From Candidatus Binatia bacterium (lineage in GTDB: Bacteria > Desulfobacterota > Binatia > HRBIN30), in the NCBI GenBank assembly GCA_026415395.1, contig JAOAHD010000010.1:1-64000 (forward strand): 64,000 bases of DNA, in the 5' to 3' direction. The translations under genes and the position numbers were made by a program. This document shows, in pieces, positions 7,975 through 16,878 of the stretch. Positions within the stretch are counted from its first letter, which is position 1; every line of letters begins with the position of its first letter. The notes under the pieces are model-generated. The model was not told the origin of the DNA, did not search any database, and saw nothing but the letters and a program-made list of their open reading frames with translations.

Positions 7975-10900
7975 GTGACGAACGTCGATCGCTGGACTCT
8001 CAAGATTCACGCGTTTTTGCACGACCCACCCCATAAGCCACTTGCTTTGGGGCGGGGCCACGCGGCACAAGGAGCCAGCATCGCCGAGCGCATCACCGAA
8101 AAAGCACTCAGCAACGGCACTGCCAGCCTCATTGCGACAGCGGACCACCTGGCCGCAGGGGCTGACCGGCAGAGCTGGCTCGCGCAATTTCGCGTCGACC
8201 CGAAACAGCAACTGCAACTCATCCATCCGCTCGAAGGAAAGCCCATCTTGCAACCCGGAACGCGCAGGGGCCAAGCGTTCGAGCTGGTCTTTCCGACTGA
8301 GTGCGTCGATGCGGCCGAACGCATCGGCGCACAACTGCCAGGGGTGATCGGAGAGCTACCGAATAACCGCCTGCGCTTCCTAGTCTTGTGGCGTTTCCTG
8401 CCTGAGCTCCTCGCACGGATGGAAGGACGCCAGCGAAATCTAGGCTTGCTTTGGCCGCTCTTACCTGCCGATTCCCGCATGCCCGATCACTCGGTTCTCA
8501 TTCATGATTCCTTGGTTTCCGCCTTGGCGACGATTTTAGACCAAGGCACCAAAGCTGCCCTTCTCCGCGTACAGTTTGCACCCGTGCAGGACTTCATCGA
8601 AGCCTCGCGAAAACTTCGCGATCTCTGGGCTTCGTCGAGCATCCTGGCCGAAACCACTTGGTGCGCCATGGAAACAATCGTCGAGGAGTTTGGTCCGGAT
8701 CACGTGCTGTTCCCCAGCTTACGCGACGAGCCCCGTTTCGACCGCTGGTTACTTGGCCAACCACAGCTGCGGGAGTGCGCACCGGAGGATCCTGGCAAGC
8801 GGCAGCAGTCGCCGCTGTGGGCCGTGTTCGATGAGACCGAGCGCTATCTCCCCCGTGCGCTGCGTACGCCTTCGCTCCCGAACGTGTTCACCGCTGTCAT
8901 TCCCTACGAGCAGGCCGAAGAGATAGCCCGAAAGGTTGAGAAGAAAGTGCGTGCGTTTTGGGAAGACAGCGTTCGCCAAGCAGGGGACTGCGCAGGCGAA
9001 GGACAAGAGTACGGCGAACGGGCGCGCGAGCAAGCGCAAGCCTTGTTGCAAGTGTTCTGGAGCGTGGTGCCGTGGCCGCTCGACCAAAGTCCTCGAACTT
9101 GGGTCGCGTCAACCCATGAGACTTGCTGGCACAAGCGTACCCCGATTGTTTCTGAGGCGCTGGCAACCATCGACACCGTAGAGGAAGTGTTCTCCGGGTA
9201 CGAACCCAATGCTGGCCTCCTGTATCCGGACATAACCGACCAGGCCACGTTGCTGGTTGACGCGGTGAAACGTGAGCGGGCGCAGCACGTTAGCGACGAA
9301 GGTGGGCTCAAGTGTAGTTGCTGCGGCGAGCGGCAAGTGCTTGGCGGCAATGACTTTTGGATCCAACGGACCGAAGGGCTTGCCAAACGCAAGGACCGCA
9401 AGCGGCTCTCCGAAGGCGAACAGCTTTGCGGACCTTGCACATGGAAGCGCCTATTCGAACTGGAGGGTTTGCGCGAGGAGGATTCCGGCCCCTTCGGCCC
9501 TCGCCACCCCTCCACCGGAGATGTTGCCGCAGCCCAGTTCAAGCTGGACGTGATTCTGGCCTGCAGAGACGGCAACAAGAAGCTCCTAGAGAAGGTGAAA
9601 GCTTTCGTTGACGCGGTACAGGCTGATGTGAGCGAAGGAAGGCTAGATGAAGGGGATACCCGAGTGTTCTGCCCCCAGGCGGTGGATCTGGCAGCGCGGA
9701 AATCGGAGGAAAAGACACTGATTGAGTTTGCCCGAATCGACGGTCAGTGGCTGTTGGACTTCCCGCGCGAAGAGGCACCAGAGGCGAAGCCGGAGGAAAC
9801 GCTGCGCGCGGCGCGAGAGCTGCGGCGCGCGGCTGCTGACGCCAACATCGATGCGCCGCGCCCGTACTTGGCGGTGATCGATTTCGACGGCGACAGCATG
9901 GGGAAGTGGCTTTCGGGGACGCATGAACACTTCCCGAGAGTCTTACAGACTCTACACACGAAGGTCGTCGAGATGCTCAAGGCCGACCACCCCGCGGGCT
10001 GGCAAGCCCTCGCCGAACGCCCACGCTTCCTCAGCCCCGCCTTCCACGCGTCGTTGAGTGCAGCCGCTGCAACATTTGCTCGCGTGGCAGCACCGATGAC
10101 CATCGAAGGGGAGGCGCTACCGGGACACCTCATTTACGCTGGCGGCGACGATGCCTTGTTCCTGGCCCCCGTTCCAGTCGCCCTAGAGCTTGCTCTGCGG
10201 TTGCGCCTGCGTTTCTCCGGCTGGCCCAAGAAGTTCGAATCACTCCTTCTCAAAGCGGATGAGAGTAACTTTGCAGGGTTCCGCGAATTGCTTCGTAGCC
10301 ACTTCAATACGCCGAGCGCTTGGACCTTGGCGACGTTCGGTACGCAAAGTGGTCGCCCTGAGCCTGCCGACCAGTGGGAACAGGTGAGGAAAGTGGGCCT
10401 TGCCTTCGGCACGAACGCAACCGCATCCGCTGGGATGTGCGTGTTCCATTACCGCTGGCCCTTGGGTTCGGCGTTGCGAATGGCTCGGGAGGCCCTGAAT
10501 GCTGCCAAGCAGGTAGCGCGGAACTCGCTCGGGATCATCGTGCAGCGGCGTTCGGGTTCGATCAGTCGGACCGTCTTGCCCTTTTTCCTCAAAGACACAT
10601 CGGACCAAGCCTCCTCGCCAACAATCTTTCCGGTGCTGAGCCTCATCGAGGCAACCGCAGCGTTCATGAAGGAGGAACAAGGGGTGTCCGCGCGCCTTGC
10701 AACCGCGTTCCGAGAGGAGATCGCAGCCCTCCACATCGAACCGCGAGCGGGCAGACTGCCCGGAACAAAGCGCGCTGACAGCCAACTCTGGGACATTGGG
10801 GAAGCACTGGCACGGCGTGTGGTTCTCCGGCGAGACTTGGCTGGGAGCAAGCGGTCGGACGAGTCGAAAAAAGAAAATCCCGTGCGCGATTACCTCGAGC

Positions 10901-11028
10901 GAGTGGTCCTCGACCTCGGCCGCGGTGTACGGGCAACCTGTAAGGACAACCCAGTGCAGGCTCTGTTCGAATGGAGCGAAGCGTTAACTGTGGCAGCATT
11001 TTTGGCACGACCTGGGGAGCGGGGGTGA
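7975..11028 (+). CDS. cmr2: Cas10/Cmr2, signalling subunit of the type III-B complex
   Basis: The product is 1017 residues, from GTG 7975 behind AAGGAGAAAC. The N-terminus has the Cmr2 opening KIHAFLHDPPHK (His16-Asp17) and TADHLAAGADR (56-65), an HD-like region. RVQFAPVQDFIEASRKLRDLW (about 198-218) is typical of Cmr2. Cys447, Cys449/450, Cys485 and Cys488 form a probable zinc site. The cyclase palm carries IDFDGDSMG (635-643) and AGGDD (722-726), so cyclic-oligoadenylate synthesis should be intact. Target RNA binding by the Cmr complex would switch on this activity and thereby the CARF proteins encoded nearby. It is separated from cmr3 by 3 nt, so the cmr genes form a tight operon. Confidence 0.96.
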   Translation: MTNVDRWTLKIHAFLHDPPHKPLALGRGHAAQGASIAERITEKALSNGTASLIATADHLAAGADRQSWLAQFRVDPKQQLQLIHPLEGKPILQPGTRRGQAFELVFPTECVDAAERIGAQLPGVIGELPNNRLRFLVLWRFLPELLARMEGRQRNLGLLWPLLPADSRMPDHSVLIHDSLVSALATILDQGTKAALLRVQFAPVQDFIEASRKLRDLWASSSILAETTWCAMETIVEEFGPDHVLFPSLRDEPRFDRWLLGQPQLRECAPEDPGKRQQSPLWAVFDETERYLPRALRTPSLPNVFTAVIPYEQAEEIARKVEKKVRAFWEDSVRQAGDCAGEGQEYGERAREQAQALLQVFWSVVPWPLDQSPRTWVASTHETCWHKRTPIVSEALATIDTVEEVFSGYEPNAGLLYPDITDQATLLVDAVKRERAQHVSDEGGLKCSCCGERQVLGGNDFWIQRTEGLAKRKDRKRLSEGEQLCGPCTWKRLFELEGLREEDSGPFGPRHPSTGDVAAAQFKLDVILACRDGNKKLLEKVKAFVDAVQADVSEGRLDEGDTRVFCPQAVDLAARKSEEKTLIEFARIDGQWLLDFPREEAPEAKPEETLRAARELRRAAADANIDAPRPYLAVIDFDGDSMGKWLSGTHEHFPRVLQTLHTKVVEMLKADHPAGWQALAERPRFLSPAFHASLSAAAATFARVAAPMTIEGEALPGHLIYAGGDDALFLAPVPVALELALRLRLRFSGWPKKFESLLLKADESNFAGFRELLRSHFNTPSAWTLATFGTQSGRPEPADQWEQVRKVGLAFGTNATASAGMCVFHYRWPLGSALRMAREALNAAKQVARNSLGIIVQRRSGSISRTVLPFFLKDTSDQASSPTIFPVLSLIEATAAFMKEEQGVSARLATAFREEIAALHIEPRAGRLPGTKRADSQLWDIGEALARRVVLRRDLAGSKRSDESKKENPVRDYLERVVLDLGRGVRATCKDNPVQALFEWSEALTVAAFLARPGERG

Positions 11029-11031
11029 GGC

Positions 11032-12186
11032 ATGGACATTCTGGAATTGGAACCGCTGGATGTGTTTTCCATCCGCTCGGCGCGCCCGTTCGATGTCGGC
11101 GGCGTCGTGCATGCGGATTTCGTGTGGCCGCCACCAGCTTGGACTGTAGTCGGCGCGCTCCGCGGCGTGCTCGCGGAACTCCTCGGCCTCCCCGCGGTGG
11201 AGTATGGCCGAGCTGGGTCAAACCATCCGCGGTTCGCCAACGTGGTCGACCGCATCGGCAAGCCCGATGGCCCTGCCAAGTTTGTCATCGGCCCTGCACT
11301 CGTGTTGGATGTCGAAACGCAGAGCCTGCGATGGCCTGTACCGGCAGATGTCTTCGCCGTGCGGGAAGGCACCCTCAAACTGCGGCGTCTCCGTGCCACG
11401 CTCCTGCCGCGCGAATGCCAGTGCAATTTCAAGCAGGGACGCACGTGCGTGCTCGCTCCGCCTTCGGATCTCTCAGCGCACCCGGAAAAATCTCTTCCCC
11501 TCCGAGCCTTCGACTCAGGTTTGCTCTTGGAGTGGCTATCCGGCAAGGAGACGTTGGAGCTCGGAGCCCGCAGCGCACAAGACTCCAGTCCAGATTTTTT
11601 CACCGAGCCGCGCATCGGGATCTGCATGGACTCGACAGCGAACACAGTACGGGAAGGCCTGTTCTATATGCGTAGCGCCGTGCAGCTTGCTCTCGGGCGC
11701 AGCCTCGCGGTTCCATTGCTCGATCGAGGCGACGGCCTGCCTTGGGAGGCCCTGCAGGGCCAAGTTGCGCGCTTCGGGGCCGACGGGCACTTGGTACGCC
11801 TTCGGCCGCCGCGCCCGTTCAACCTTCCGCCGGCGCCGGGAGATCGGCCGCTCAAGCGCGCGCGCATCCTTTGTGCTGCACCGATCCACCCAGGAGACTT
11901 GGACAACATCGAGGTGGAGGGCCATCAGGTCCGCGTTCTCGCGGTCGCGGCAGGGAAGCCGGTACGCATTGGCGGCTGGCGGCTGCTGACTGTGCGGCGC
12001 AACGGAGCGGAAGTCGAGCAAGGCCCCCGCACTTTGCGAACGTACTATCCGGCGGGAACGGTGCTGTACGTCGAGTCGGACGGCGATTTGAGAAAGCTCC
12101 ACGGGCAAAACCTCGCCCAATGCGAGGAAGAACGGGCTGCAGGGTTTGGATTCGCACTCGTAGGGCAGTGGCCAGAGCAAGTTTAG
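11032..12186 (+). CDS. cmr3: Cmr3 (Cas5-group RAMP of type III-B)
   Basis: The product is 384 residues. The N-terminal LEPLDVFSIRSARPFDVGG matches the Cmr3 signature in which a D/R-x-R-PF segment follows the first beta strand, and PPAWTVVGALRG is the usual next helix. Cmr3 binds the 5' handle of the crRNA and contacts Cas10. It starts 3 nt after the cas10 stop and ends 14 nt before cmr4. Assignment rests on this signature plus gene order; overall length is normal for the family. Confidence 0.92.
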   Translation: MDILELEPLDVFSIRSARPFDVGGVVHADFVWPPPAWTVVGALRGVLAELLGLPAVEYGRAGSNHPRFANVVDRIGKPDGPAKFVIGPALVLDVETQSLRWPVPADVFAVREGTLKLRRLRATLLPRECQCNFKQGRTCVLAPPSDLSAHPEKSLPLRAFDSGLLLEWLSGKETLELGARSAQDSSPDFFTEPRIGICMDSTANTVREGLFYMRSAVQLALGRSLAVPLLDRGDGLPWEALQGQVARFGADGHLVRLRPPRPFNLPPAPGDRPLKRARILCAAPIHPGDLDNIEVEGHQVRVLAVAAGKPVRIGGWRLLTVRRNGAEVEQGPRTLRTYYPAGTVLYVESDGDLRKLHGQNLAQCEEERAAGFGFALVGQWPEQV

Positions 12187-12200
12187 GAGGAGGTCATTTC

Positions 12201-13157
12201 ATGGCAGAGCAACGGATGTTCGATACACGGCTCCTCGTGATGCTAGCGGAAACACCGGTGCACGCTGGCACGGGCGCAGAGCTTGGGGCGGTCGACCTAC
12301 CGATTCAAAGGGAACGTCACACACGGTTTCCCACCATCCATGGGTCGGGAGTAAAAGGCGTGTTGCGCGACCTTTCGGAGCGGGTAAACGGCAATGGCAA
12401 AGAATCGGTAACGACCGTGCTCTTTGGAAGCCCCCCGCCAAAAGCTGCCGGCGGAGAGGGCCTCGAGGCTGGATCCTTAGTGGTCGCCGATGCTCGCTTG
12501 CTCTTGCTACCGGTGCGCAGTGTTGGGCATGCATTCGCGTGGGTTACGTGCCCCTATTTGCTGAGCCGCTTCTTGCGCGACGCTGGCGATTGCCAACCGG
12601 ACAAACGCGGCGACATTGAGGCCGCAATCAAGGCAAGCACGATTCCAAGCACGGACAAGGGAGTGGTGCACACTGCATTTCCACTTTCCGCGGCGATGAT
12701 CGAGGAACTCGAGCTACCCGTGGAGAAGAAAGACCTAAATAAGCTCATTGGCCTGCTGCAGCAAATGCTGCCCGGTGGGGCGGAAATGCAGTACTGGCGG
12801 GATTTGTTGCCGAAGAACTTGCTCATCGTTCCGGACGACGTGTTTTCGGACCTCGCCTTGCACGGCACCGAGGTAGTCACGCGCGTGCGCCTCAGCGACG
12901 AGAAGACCGTCGAGAAAGGAGCGCTGTGGACAGAGGAATACCTGCCGGCGGACTCCCTCCTCTACAGCGTGCTGGGGCTGGAAAGCCGCCGCCTCGCCAC
13001 GAAGTGGGCCAAGAAGGGCCAACCCACGGGGCCCGCCGATGGTTGGAAGTGGGTGGCCGACCTCGTGCAAAAGAACCCCGTGGCTCAGTTTGGCGGAAAG
13101 GAAACGGTGGGGCGTGGCTTCTTCCGTCTCCAACTTTGGCCAGCGGCGGCCAACTAA
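12201..13157 (+). CDS. cmr4: Cmr4 (Cas7-group backbone RNase subunit)
   Basis: The product is 318 residues. ATG 12201 follows AGGAGGAGGTC, a strong ribosome site; the longer open frame from 11742 is a shadow over cmr3. The N-terminus TPVHAGTGAELGAVDLPIQ followed by RERHTRFP is the Cmr4 signature. Asp32 in VDLPIQRE is the expected catalytic residue that cuts target RNA at 6-nt steps. GSGVKGVLRD supplies the RAMP basic loop, and the C-terminal GGKETVGRGFF gives the glycine-rich loop. Several copies of Cmr4 form the filament on the crRNA. Confidence 0.96.
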   Translation: MAEQRMFDTRLLVMLAETPVHAGTGAELGAVDLPIQRERHTRFPTIHGSGVKGVLRDLSERVNGNGKESVTTVLFGSPPPKAAGGEGLEAGSLVVADARLLLLPVRSVGHAFAWVTCPYLLSRFLRDAGDCQPDKRGDIEAAIKASTIPSTDKGVVHTAFPLSAAMIEELELPVEKKDLNKLIGLLQQMLPGGAEMQYWRDLLPKNLLIVPDDVFSDLALHGTEVVTRVRLSDEKTVEKGALWTEEYLPADSLLYSVLGLESRRLATKWAKKGQPTGPADGWKWVADLVQKNPVAQFGGKETVGRGFFRLQLWPAAAN

Positions 13158-13172
13158 TCAGGAGGGCCCATC

Positions 13173-13529
13173 ATGCCGGAGAAAGCAAAACACATCGAGC
13201 AGGAACGGGCTCAGTGGGCACTTGAGACGGTGCGCGAGCTCCAGAAGCAAGTAGGCAAAAAGGACGAGTTGCTCAGCCACATCCGCAAGCTGCCCTCGCA
13301 CATCCAGACGTCGGGGCTTGCGCAAACGTTATTGTTTTATGGCCAAAAACAGCCGGCCATTGCCGAGGCGCTCGTCCGGCACCTGCAACTGGACGCCAAC
13401 GGCAACGCGGATATCGCCCACGCGGTCAGTGAGCTTGTGCGAAGCGCAGCCAGAGTGCGCCAGAAGACACGCGATGCACTCAACGCGGCGCAGTGGCTCA
13501 AGCGCTTTGCGGAAGTGGAACTGAAATAA
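13173..13529 (+). CDS. cmr5: Cmr5 small subunit of type III-B
   Basis: The product is 118 residues and all-helical. It opens with a run of helices (IEQERAQWALETVRELQKQ) and contains LPSHIQTSGLAQTLLFYGQK, the most typical Cmr5 stretch, in which the protein stacks along the inner filament next to Cmr4. ATG 13173 follows GGAGGGCCC. It sits between cmr4 and cmr6 as in other Cmr operons. It has no enzymatic motif and is expected to be structural. Confidence 0.94.
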   Translation: MPEKAKHIEQERAQWALETVRELQKQVGKKDELLSHIRKLPSHIQTSGLAQTLLFYGQKQPAIAEALVRHLQLDANGNADIAHAVSELVRSAARVRQKTRDALNAAQWLKRFAEVELK

Positions 13530-13597
13530 GTGCAACGGGACTAAGGCGTCATGATTCGCCGGTTACTGAGTTTGTCTTCCACGCAAGGAGAGGATTA

Positions 13598-14869
13598 ATG
13601 CCAAACGGTACACGCGGAGGTGCGCAAAGGCCTGCGGGGCGGGGTGCCGCGGCTGGCGGAGGCCACACAGGCGGCCCTGGCCGGGGACAAGGCGGGGGAA
13701 GACATCATGGCGGCGGCGCGGGTGGTGGCCAGGGCGACGGCTTCGAGGTGGCAACCCTCCCCCAAAGCACGCAGGAACTCGTCGAGCACGCACGTCGTGA
13801 GAAGTTCGTAGTTCACCCTGCCCTCGAGCTCTCGAAGTTTGTGGAATGGCAGCAAACACAGCGCAAATTGGAACCGAATCGGCGGCGTGCCTACGGTTAC
13901 GTTATTGACTGCTTGAAGGGGTCGGCAACACTGGCACAAAGTTGGCGTCGTCGGCGCAAGGCTTGGCTTGAGGCTTTGGGTAAGCGGGCGCGGGTCATCG
14001 AGGTCGAGGCGCTATCCCCATGCGTCCTCTGGTTGGCTGCACCAACTCCGCTCGAGTTGGGGTTTTGTTTGCACCACACTTACGGCTTGCCGTATCTCCC
14101 CGGCTCTGCACTGAAAGGCTTGGCGCGCAAGGCCATGCTCCGGGAGGAACTGGGCGTTCCTGTCGTGGTCCCCGATGACGAGCCAGAAAAGAAGGGGGCA
14201 AGCACAACGGACAAGGTGGACGAACTGTTCGGCGCGGGCGGACACGACGGACGAGTCGGGAAGGTAGATTTCCTGGATGGCATTCCGCTGGATGCAAGCT
14301 GCCTGGAACTAGAGGTCATGAGTCCGCACCACCCTAAGTACTACCAAGGAGAGTCGAAAGTTCCGCACGATTGCGAGGACCCCATCCCCCTGCCTTTCCT
14401 ACGGATCAAGCCGACGAGCAGGTTCGAGATTGCGCTCTTTGCCCGCACCGATACGGAGGTTGAGAAGTATCTCGACCAAGCAGAGCGTTACCTCCTGCGC
14501 GGCCTCGAAGAGCTTGGCGTGGGAGCCAAAACATCTTCCGGCTATGGCCTCTTCAAACTCGCACTGGCTAGTCCCGCCAAAGAGCATGCGCGCCCCTCTG
14601 CGAGTGACGAAACGACCGCGGGCGAGCCGGCGCGGGTTGTCGAGCGAAGAACCATCGCCGGGGCAACAATCGACAGCTTCGATATCGCCAAGGATTTAGT
14701 CGTGTTCACTGACGAACAGGGAAATCTTTTCCATGCCTCCATCAAAGAATGCGAACAGCGATTTGGCTTTAACCGCTCCGGTCTAAACCAGCTGCGTACC
14801 AGGAAGGTGCGCTTCGAGATCCACGTCGAGGGTACGACGGTCGTCGCCGCGTACAAAAAAAGGGAGTGA
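13598..14869 (+). CDS. cmr6: Cmr6 with Gly-rich N-terminus and C-terminal extension
   Basis: The product is 423 residues, longer than a usual Cmr6. ATG 13598 follows AAGGAGAGGATTA. Residues about 1-48 are an extreme Gly/Arg/His-rich tail. The RAMP core is shown by LPYLPGSALKGLARK (a Cmr6 signature) and by VGAKTSSGYGLFKL near residue 315. About 95 further residues follow, including a linker and a segment DLVVFTDEQGNLFHASI that looks like a small beta-barrel. Cmr6 caps the target-3' side of the filament with Cmr1. The extension could bind RNA, but that is inference. The gene follows cmr5 by 68 nt and precedes cmr1 by 4 nt. Confidence 0.92.
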   Translation: MPNGTRGGAQRPAGRGAAAGGGHTGGPGRGQGGGRHHGGGAGGGQGDGFEVATLPQSTQELVEHARREKFVVHPALELSKFVEWQQTQRKLEPNRRRAYGYVIDCLKGSATLAQSWRRRRKAWLEALGKRARVIEVEALSPCVLWLAAPTPLELGFCLHHTYGLPYLPGSALKGLARKAMLREELGVPVVVPDDEPEKKGASTTDKVDELFGAGGHDGRVGKVDFLDGIPLDASCLELEVMSPHHPKYYQGESKVPHDCEDPIPLPFLRIKPTSRFEIALFARTDTEVEKYLDQAERYLLRGLEELGVGAKTSSGYGLFKLALASPAKEHARPSASDETTAGEPARVVERRTIAGATIDSFDIAKDLVVFTDEQGNLFHASIKECEQRFGFNRSGLNQLRTRKVRFEIHVEGTTVVAAYKKRE

Positions 14870-14873
14870 CGCG

Positions 14874-15935
14874 ATGAAGAGCCAAGAAACACTAGAGGCA
14901 CAACTTCGCATCGTCACACCAGTGTTCTGTGCTGGCGCGGAGCAGAACGGTGCGTCCGAAATCCGCCCCTTCAGTATTCGCGGGGCGCTGCGCTGGTGGT
15001 ATCGGGCAGTTGCGGGAGATTCCCTTAAGGAAGAGGCTTCTGTATTCGGCGCTACGACCGGCAACGGCACGGCCTCTCCGATCGCTCTGCAACTCGGGTC
15101 CTGGCTTTCCGAAGAAACTCCTCTGGACGACCGATTGCAACCAAAAAGGGCACCGGAGTCAGGGGCAGCGTACCTGGGCTACACCTTGTACCTCGGCAGC
15201 AACAACAGAAAGGCGGTGACTCCGGGTAAAGAGCCAGTCACCCTCCGACTCCGGTGGAATTGGAAGCCCGCGTCAAGTGAGAGGCAGCAATACATCCGGA
15301 GGGCCTGGGCTGCGTCGTTGTGGCTTTTCGGTCACCTGGGCGGCTTGGGCACTCGGGCACGTCGCGGCTTCGGCACCCTCGCGTTGGAAAATTGGACCGG
15401 CTGGGAGGAGGAAACGGGTCTACTCGGCACCGCACACGGGGCCGCGTCGCCAGAGCAATGGAAGGAGCGCTTCGACAGCGGATTCCAAAAGATTGGTCAA
15501 TGGTTTCCGGCACCGACCGGCGCTTTGCATCAGCACGTGAGCCAGAACCTGCAAGTGTATCTGTGGAGAACGGGCAAGCGGAGCTGGGATCAGGCTCTCG
15601 ACGAAATCGGGAAGGTTTTCCAAGACTTTCGGAGAAGACCGGAAATTCATCGGCCGGAGCTTCTTGCCGCCTTTGGGTTGCCCATTCGTTTCCGCCGCCA
15701 CCCTGCCCGGTTCGCGCGGCCGGAGAAGTTCAATCGCGCGGCCTCGCCGTTGCAAATTCGGGTGGTTCCAATCGGGAGCAACTACCACCCGATGGTCTGG
15801 CGCGCGGCAGGCCCACTCGTGCCAAAGCAAGAGCTCCGGCTGTCGTACTCAGGCCATTACTCGGACCAGCCGCCGAGAGAGTGGGATCGCGCCCTTGAGC
15901 AGTTCCTCGACCACATCCGACCGCACTGCGTCTGA
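14874..15935 (+). CDS. cmr1: Cmr1 (Cas7-group RAMP, filament cap)
   Basis: The product is 353 residues. The N-terminal pattern LRIVTPVFCAGAEQNG followed by EIRPFSIRGALRWWYRAVAG is the strongest known Cmr1 signature (RPxSIRGxLRWWWR in the family). GGLGTRARRGFGTL gives the RAMP glycine-rich loop near residue 160. Cmr1 sits at the end of the Cmr filament and binds the 3' end of the crRNA. It starts 4 nt after cmr6, and its stop codon TGA overlaps the ATG of cas6, so the two are translationally coupled. Confidence 0.95.
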   Translation: MKSQETLEAQLRIVTPVFCAGAEQNGASEIRPFSIRGALRWWYRAVAGDSLKEEASVFGATTGNGTASPIALQLGSWLSEETPLDDRLQPKRAPESGAAYLGYTLYLGSNNRKAVTPGKEPVTLRLRWNWKPASSERQQYIRRAWAASLWLFGHLGGLGTRARRGFGTLALENWTGWEEETGLLGTAHGAASPEQWKERFDSGFQKIGQWFPAPTGALHQHVSQNLQVYLWRTGKRSWDQALDEIGKVFQDFRRRPEIHRPELLAAFGLPIRFRRHPARFARPEKFNRAASPLQIRVVPIGSNYHPMVWRAAGPLVPKQELRLSYSGHYSDQPPREWDRALEQFLDHIRPHCV

Positions 15936-16867
15936 TGACCGAACTCCCGCGCCTGCACGTTTGGCTCGTCCACTACGAAGTCACCCGTGCAGGGGTTTTG
16001 CCGCCACTGCCAACAACCGCACTGCACGGCGCTCTTGCGCGGACTTTGTACGACGACGTTTGCGTTGCTCCGGCGCGCCTCCACTGCGACGGCTGTCCAG
16101 CGCAGCTTTCGTGTGCATATCCGACCCTCTTCGAGCCGACCGCCAGCAATGGCGCACGAGCGCGGCCTTTCGGCGTCACCACGGAGCCGCCGAGGCCCTT
16201 AGCGATCGCACCAGACAAACCGTTTCTTCCCACAAGCGAACGCCCCTTCGCCGTCAAGAGGGGCGACATCCTCACCTTCCGGATCGTCGCTACAGGCTGC
16301 GTGTGGCAATACTGGAAGGCGCTCCGCAAAGCCTTGCAACGTGTCGGCCACCGTGGTCTCGGGCCCCATGGCTCGCGAGCGACCTTGGAGTTGGCGGAAG
16401 TGGTCGAGTTGACCAAACTGCTGCCGACGGAGCCGGTGCAGGAGGTCACGCTGAGCTTTGTTACTCCGCTGCGCATCAAACATCAGGGACGGATTGCCTC
16501 GCAGCTCGATCCGTCCATGCTTTTCGAAGCCATCGTCCGGCGGGCGCGTTTGCTGTCGCTATTCGAAGCCCAGCCTTGGGAGCCGCCAGCCGAGTGGCAG
16601 CAGCTCGCCGGTTCCTTGCACTCGGTTGCCGACCTGCGTTTAGTGCGGGTCGGCCGTTACTCCGGCCGGCAAGGGCGGTGGATGTTATGGCCCGGATTGG
16701 TCGGGACGATGCGACTCAGCGGCGATGCTGTAAATGAGCTGCTTCCCTTGTTGCACTTCGGTTCACTGGCACAAATTGGCAAAGCATCCACGTTCGGCTT
16801 CGGACGCTACGATCTCGGCCAACTGCGGTACTCCCGTACGGGAGCTGACGCCGGCGGGGTGGCCTAA
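15935..16867 (+). CDS. cas6: Cas6 pre-crRNA endoribonuclease
   Basis: The product is 310 residues. Cas6 cuts within the repeat to give crRNAs with an 8-nt 5' handle. The C-terminal IGKASTFGFGRYDL is the glycine-rich RNA-binding loop of the Cas6 C-terminal family. An earlier CDGCPAQLSCAYPTLFEP shows the Cys-containing segment common in this bacterial subgroup. A catalytic His is not certain from inspection; His21 and several others are candidates. Its start overlaps the stop of cmr1 by one base. The repeat hairpin CCCC-GAGA-GGGG just before TTTGAGAC is the expected cleavage site. Confidence 0.92.
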   Translation: MTELPRLHVWLVHYEVTRAGVLPPLPTTALHGALARTLYDDVCVAPARLHCDGCPAQLSCAYPTLFEPTASNGARARPFGVTTEPPRPLAIAPDKPFLPTSERPFAVKRGDILTFRIVATGCVWQYWKALRKALQRVGHRGLGPHGSRATLELAEVVELTKLLPTEPVQEVTLSFVTPLRIKHQGRIASQLDPSMLFEAIVRRARLLSLFEAQPWEPPAEWQQLAGSLHSVADLRLVRVGRYSGRQGRWMLWPGLVGTMRLSGDAVNELLPLLHFGSLAQIGKASTFGFGRYDLGQLRYSRTGADAGGVA

Positions 16868-16878
16868 GACAGCAGAGT

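Noticed and set aside
10664-11221. 185-residue minus-strand open frame at the cas10-cmr3 junction
   Set aside because: It overlaps two well-supported genes on the plus strand and is Arg/Pro-rich noise.
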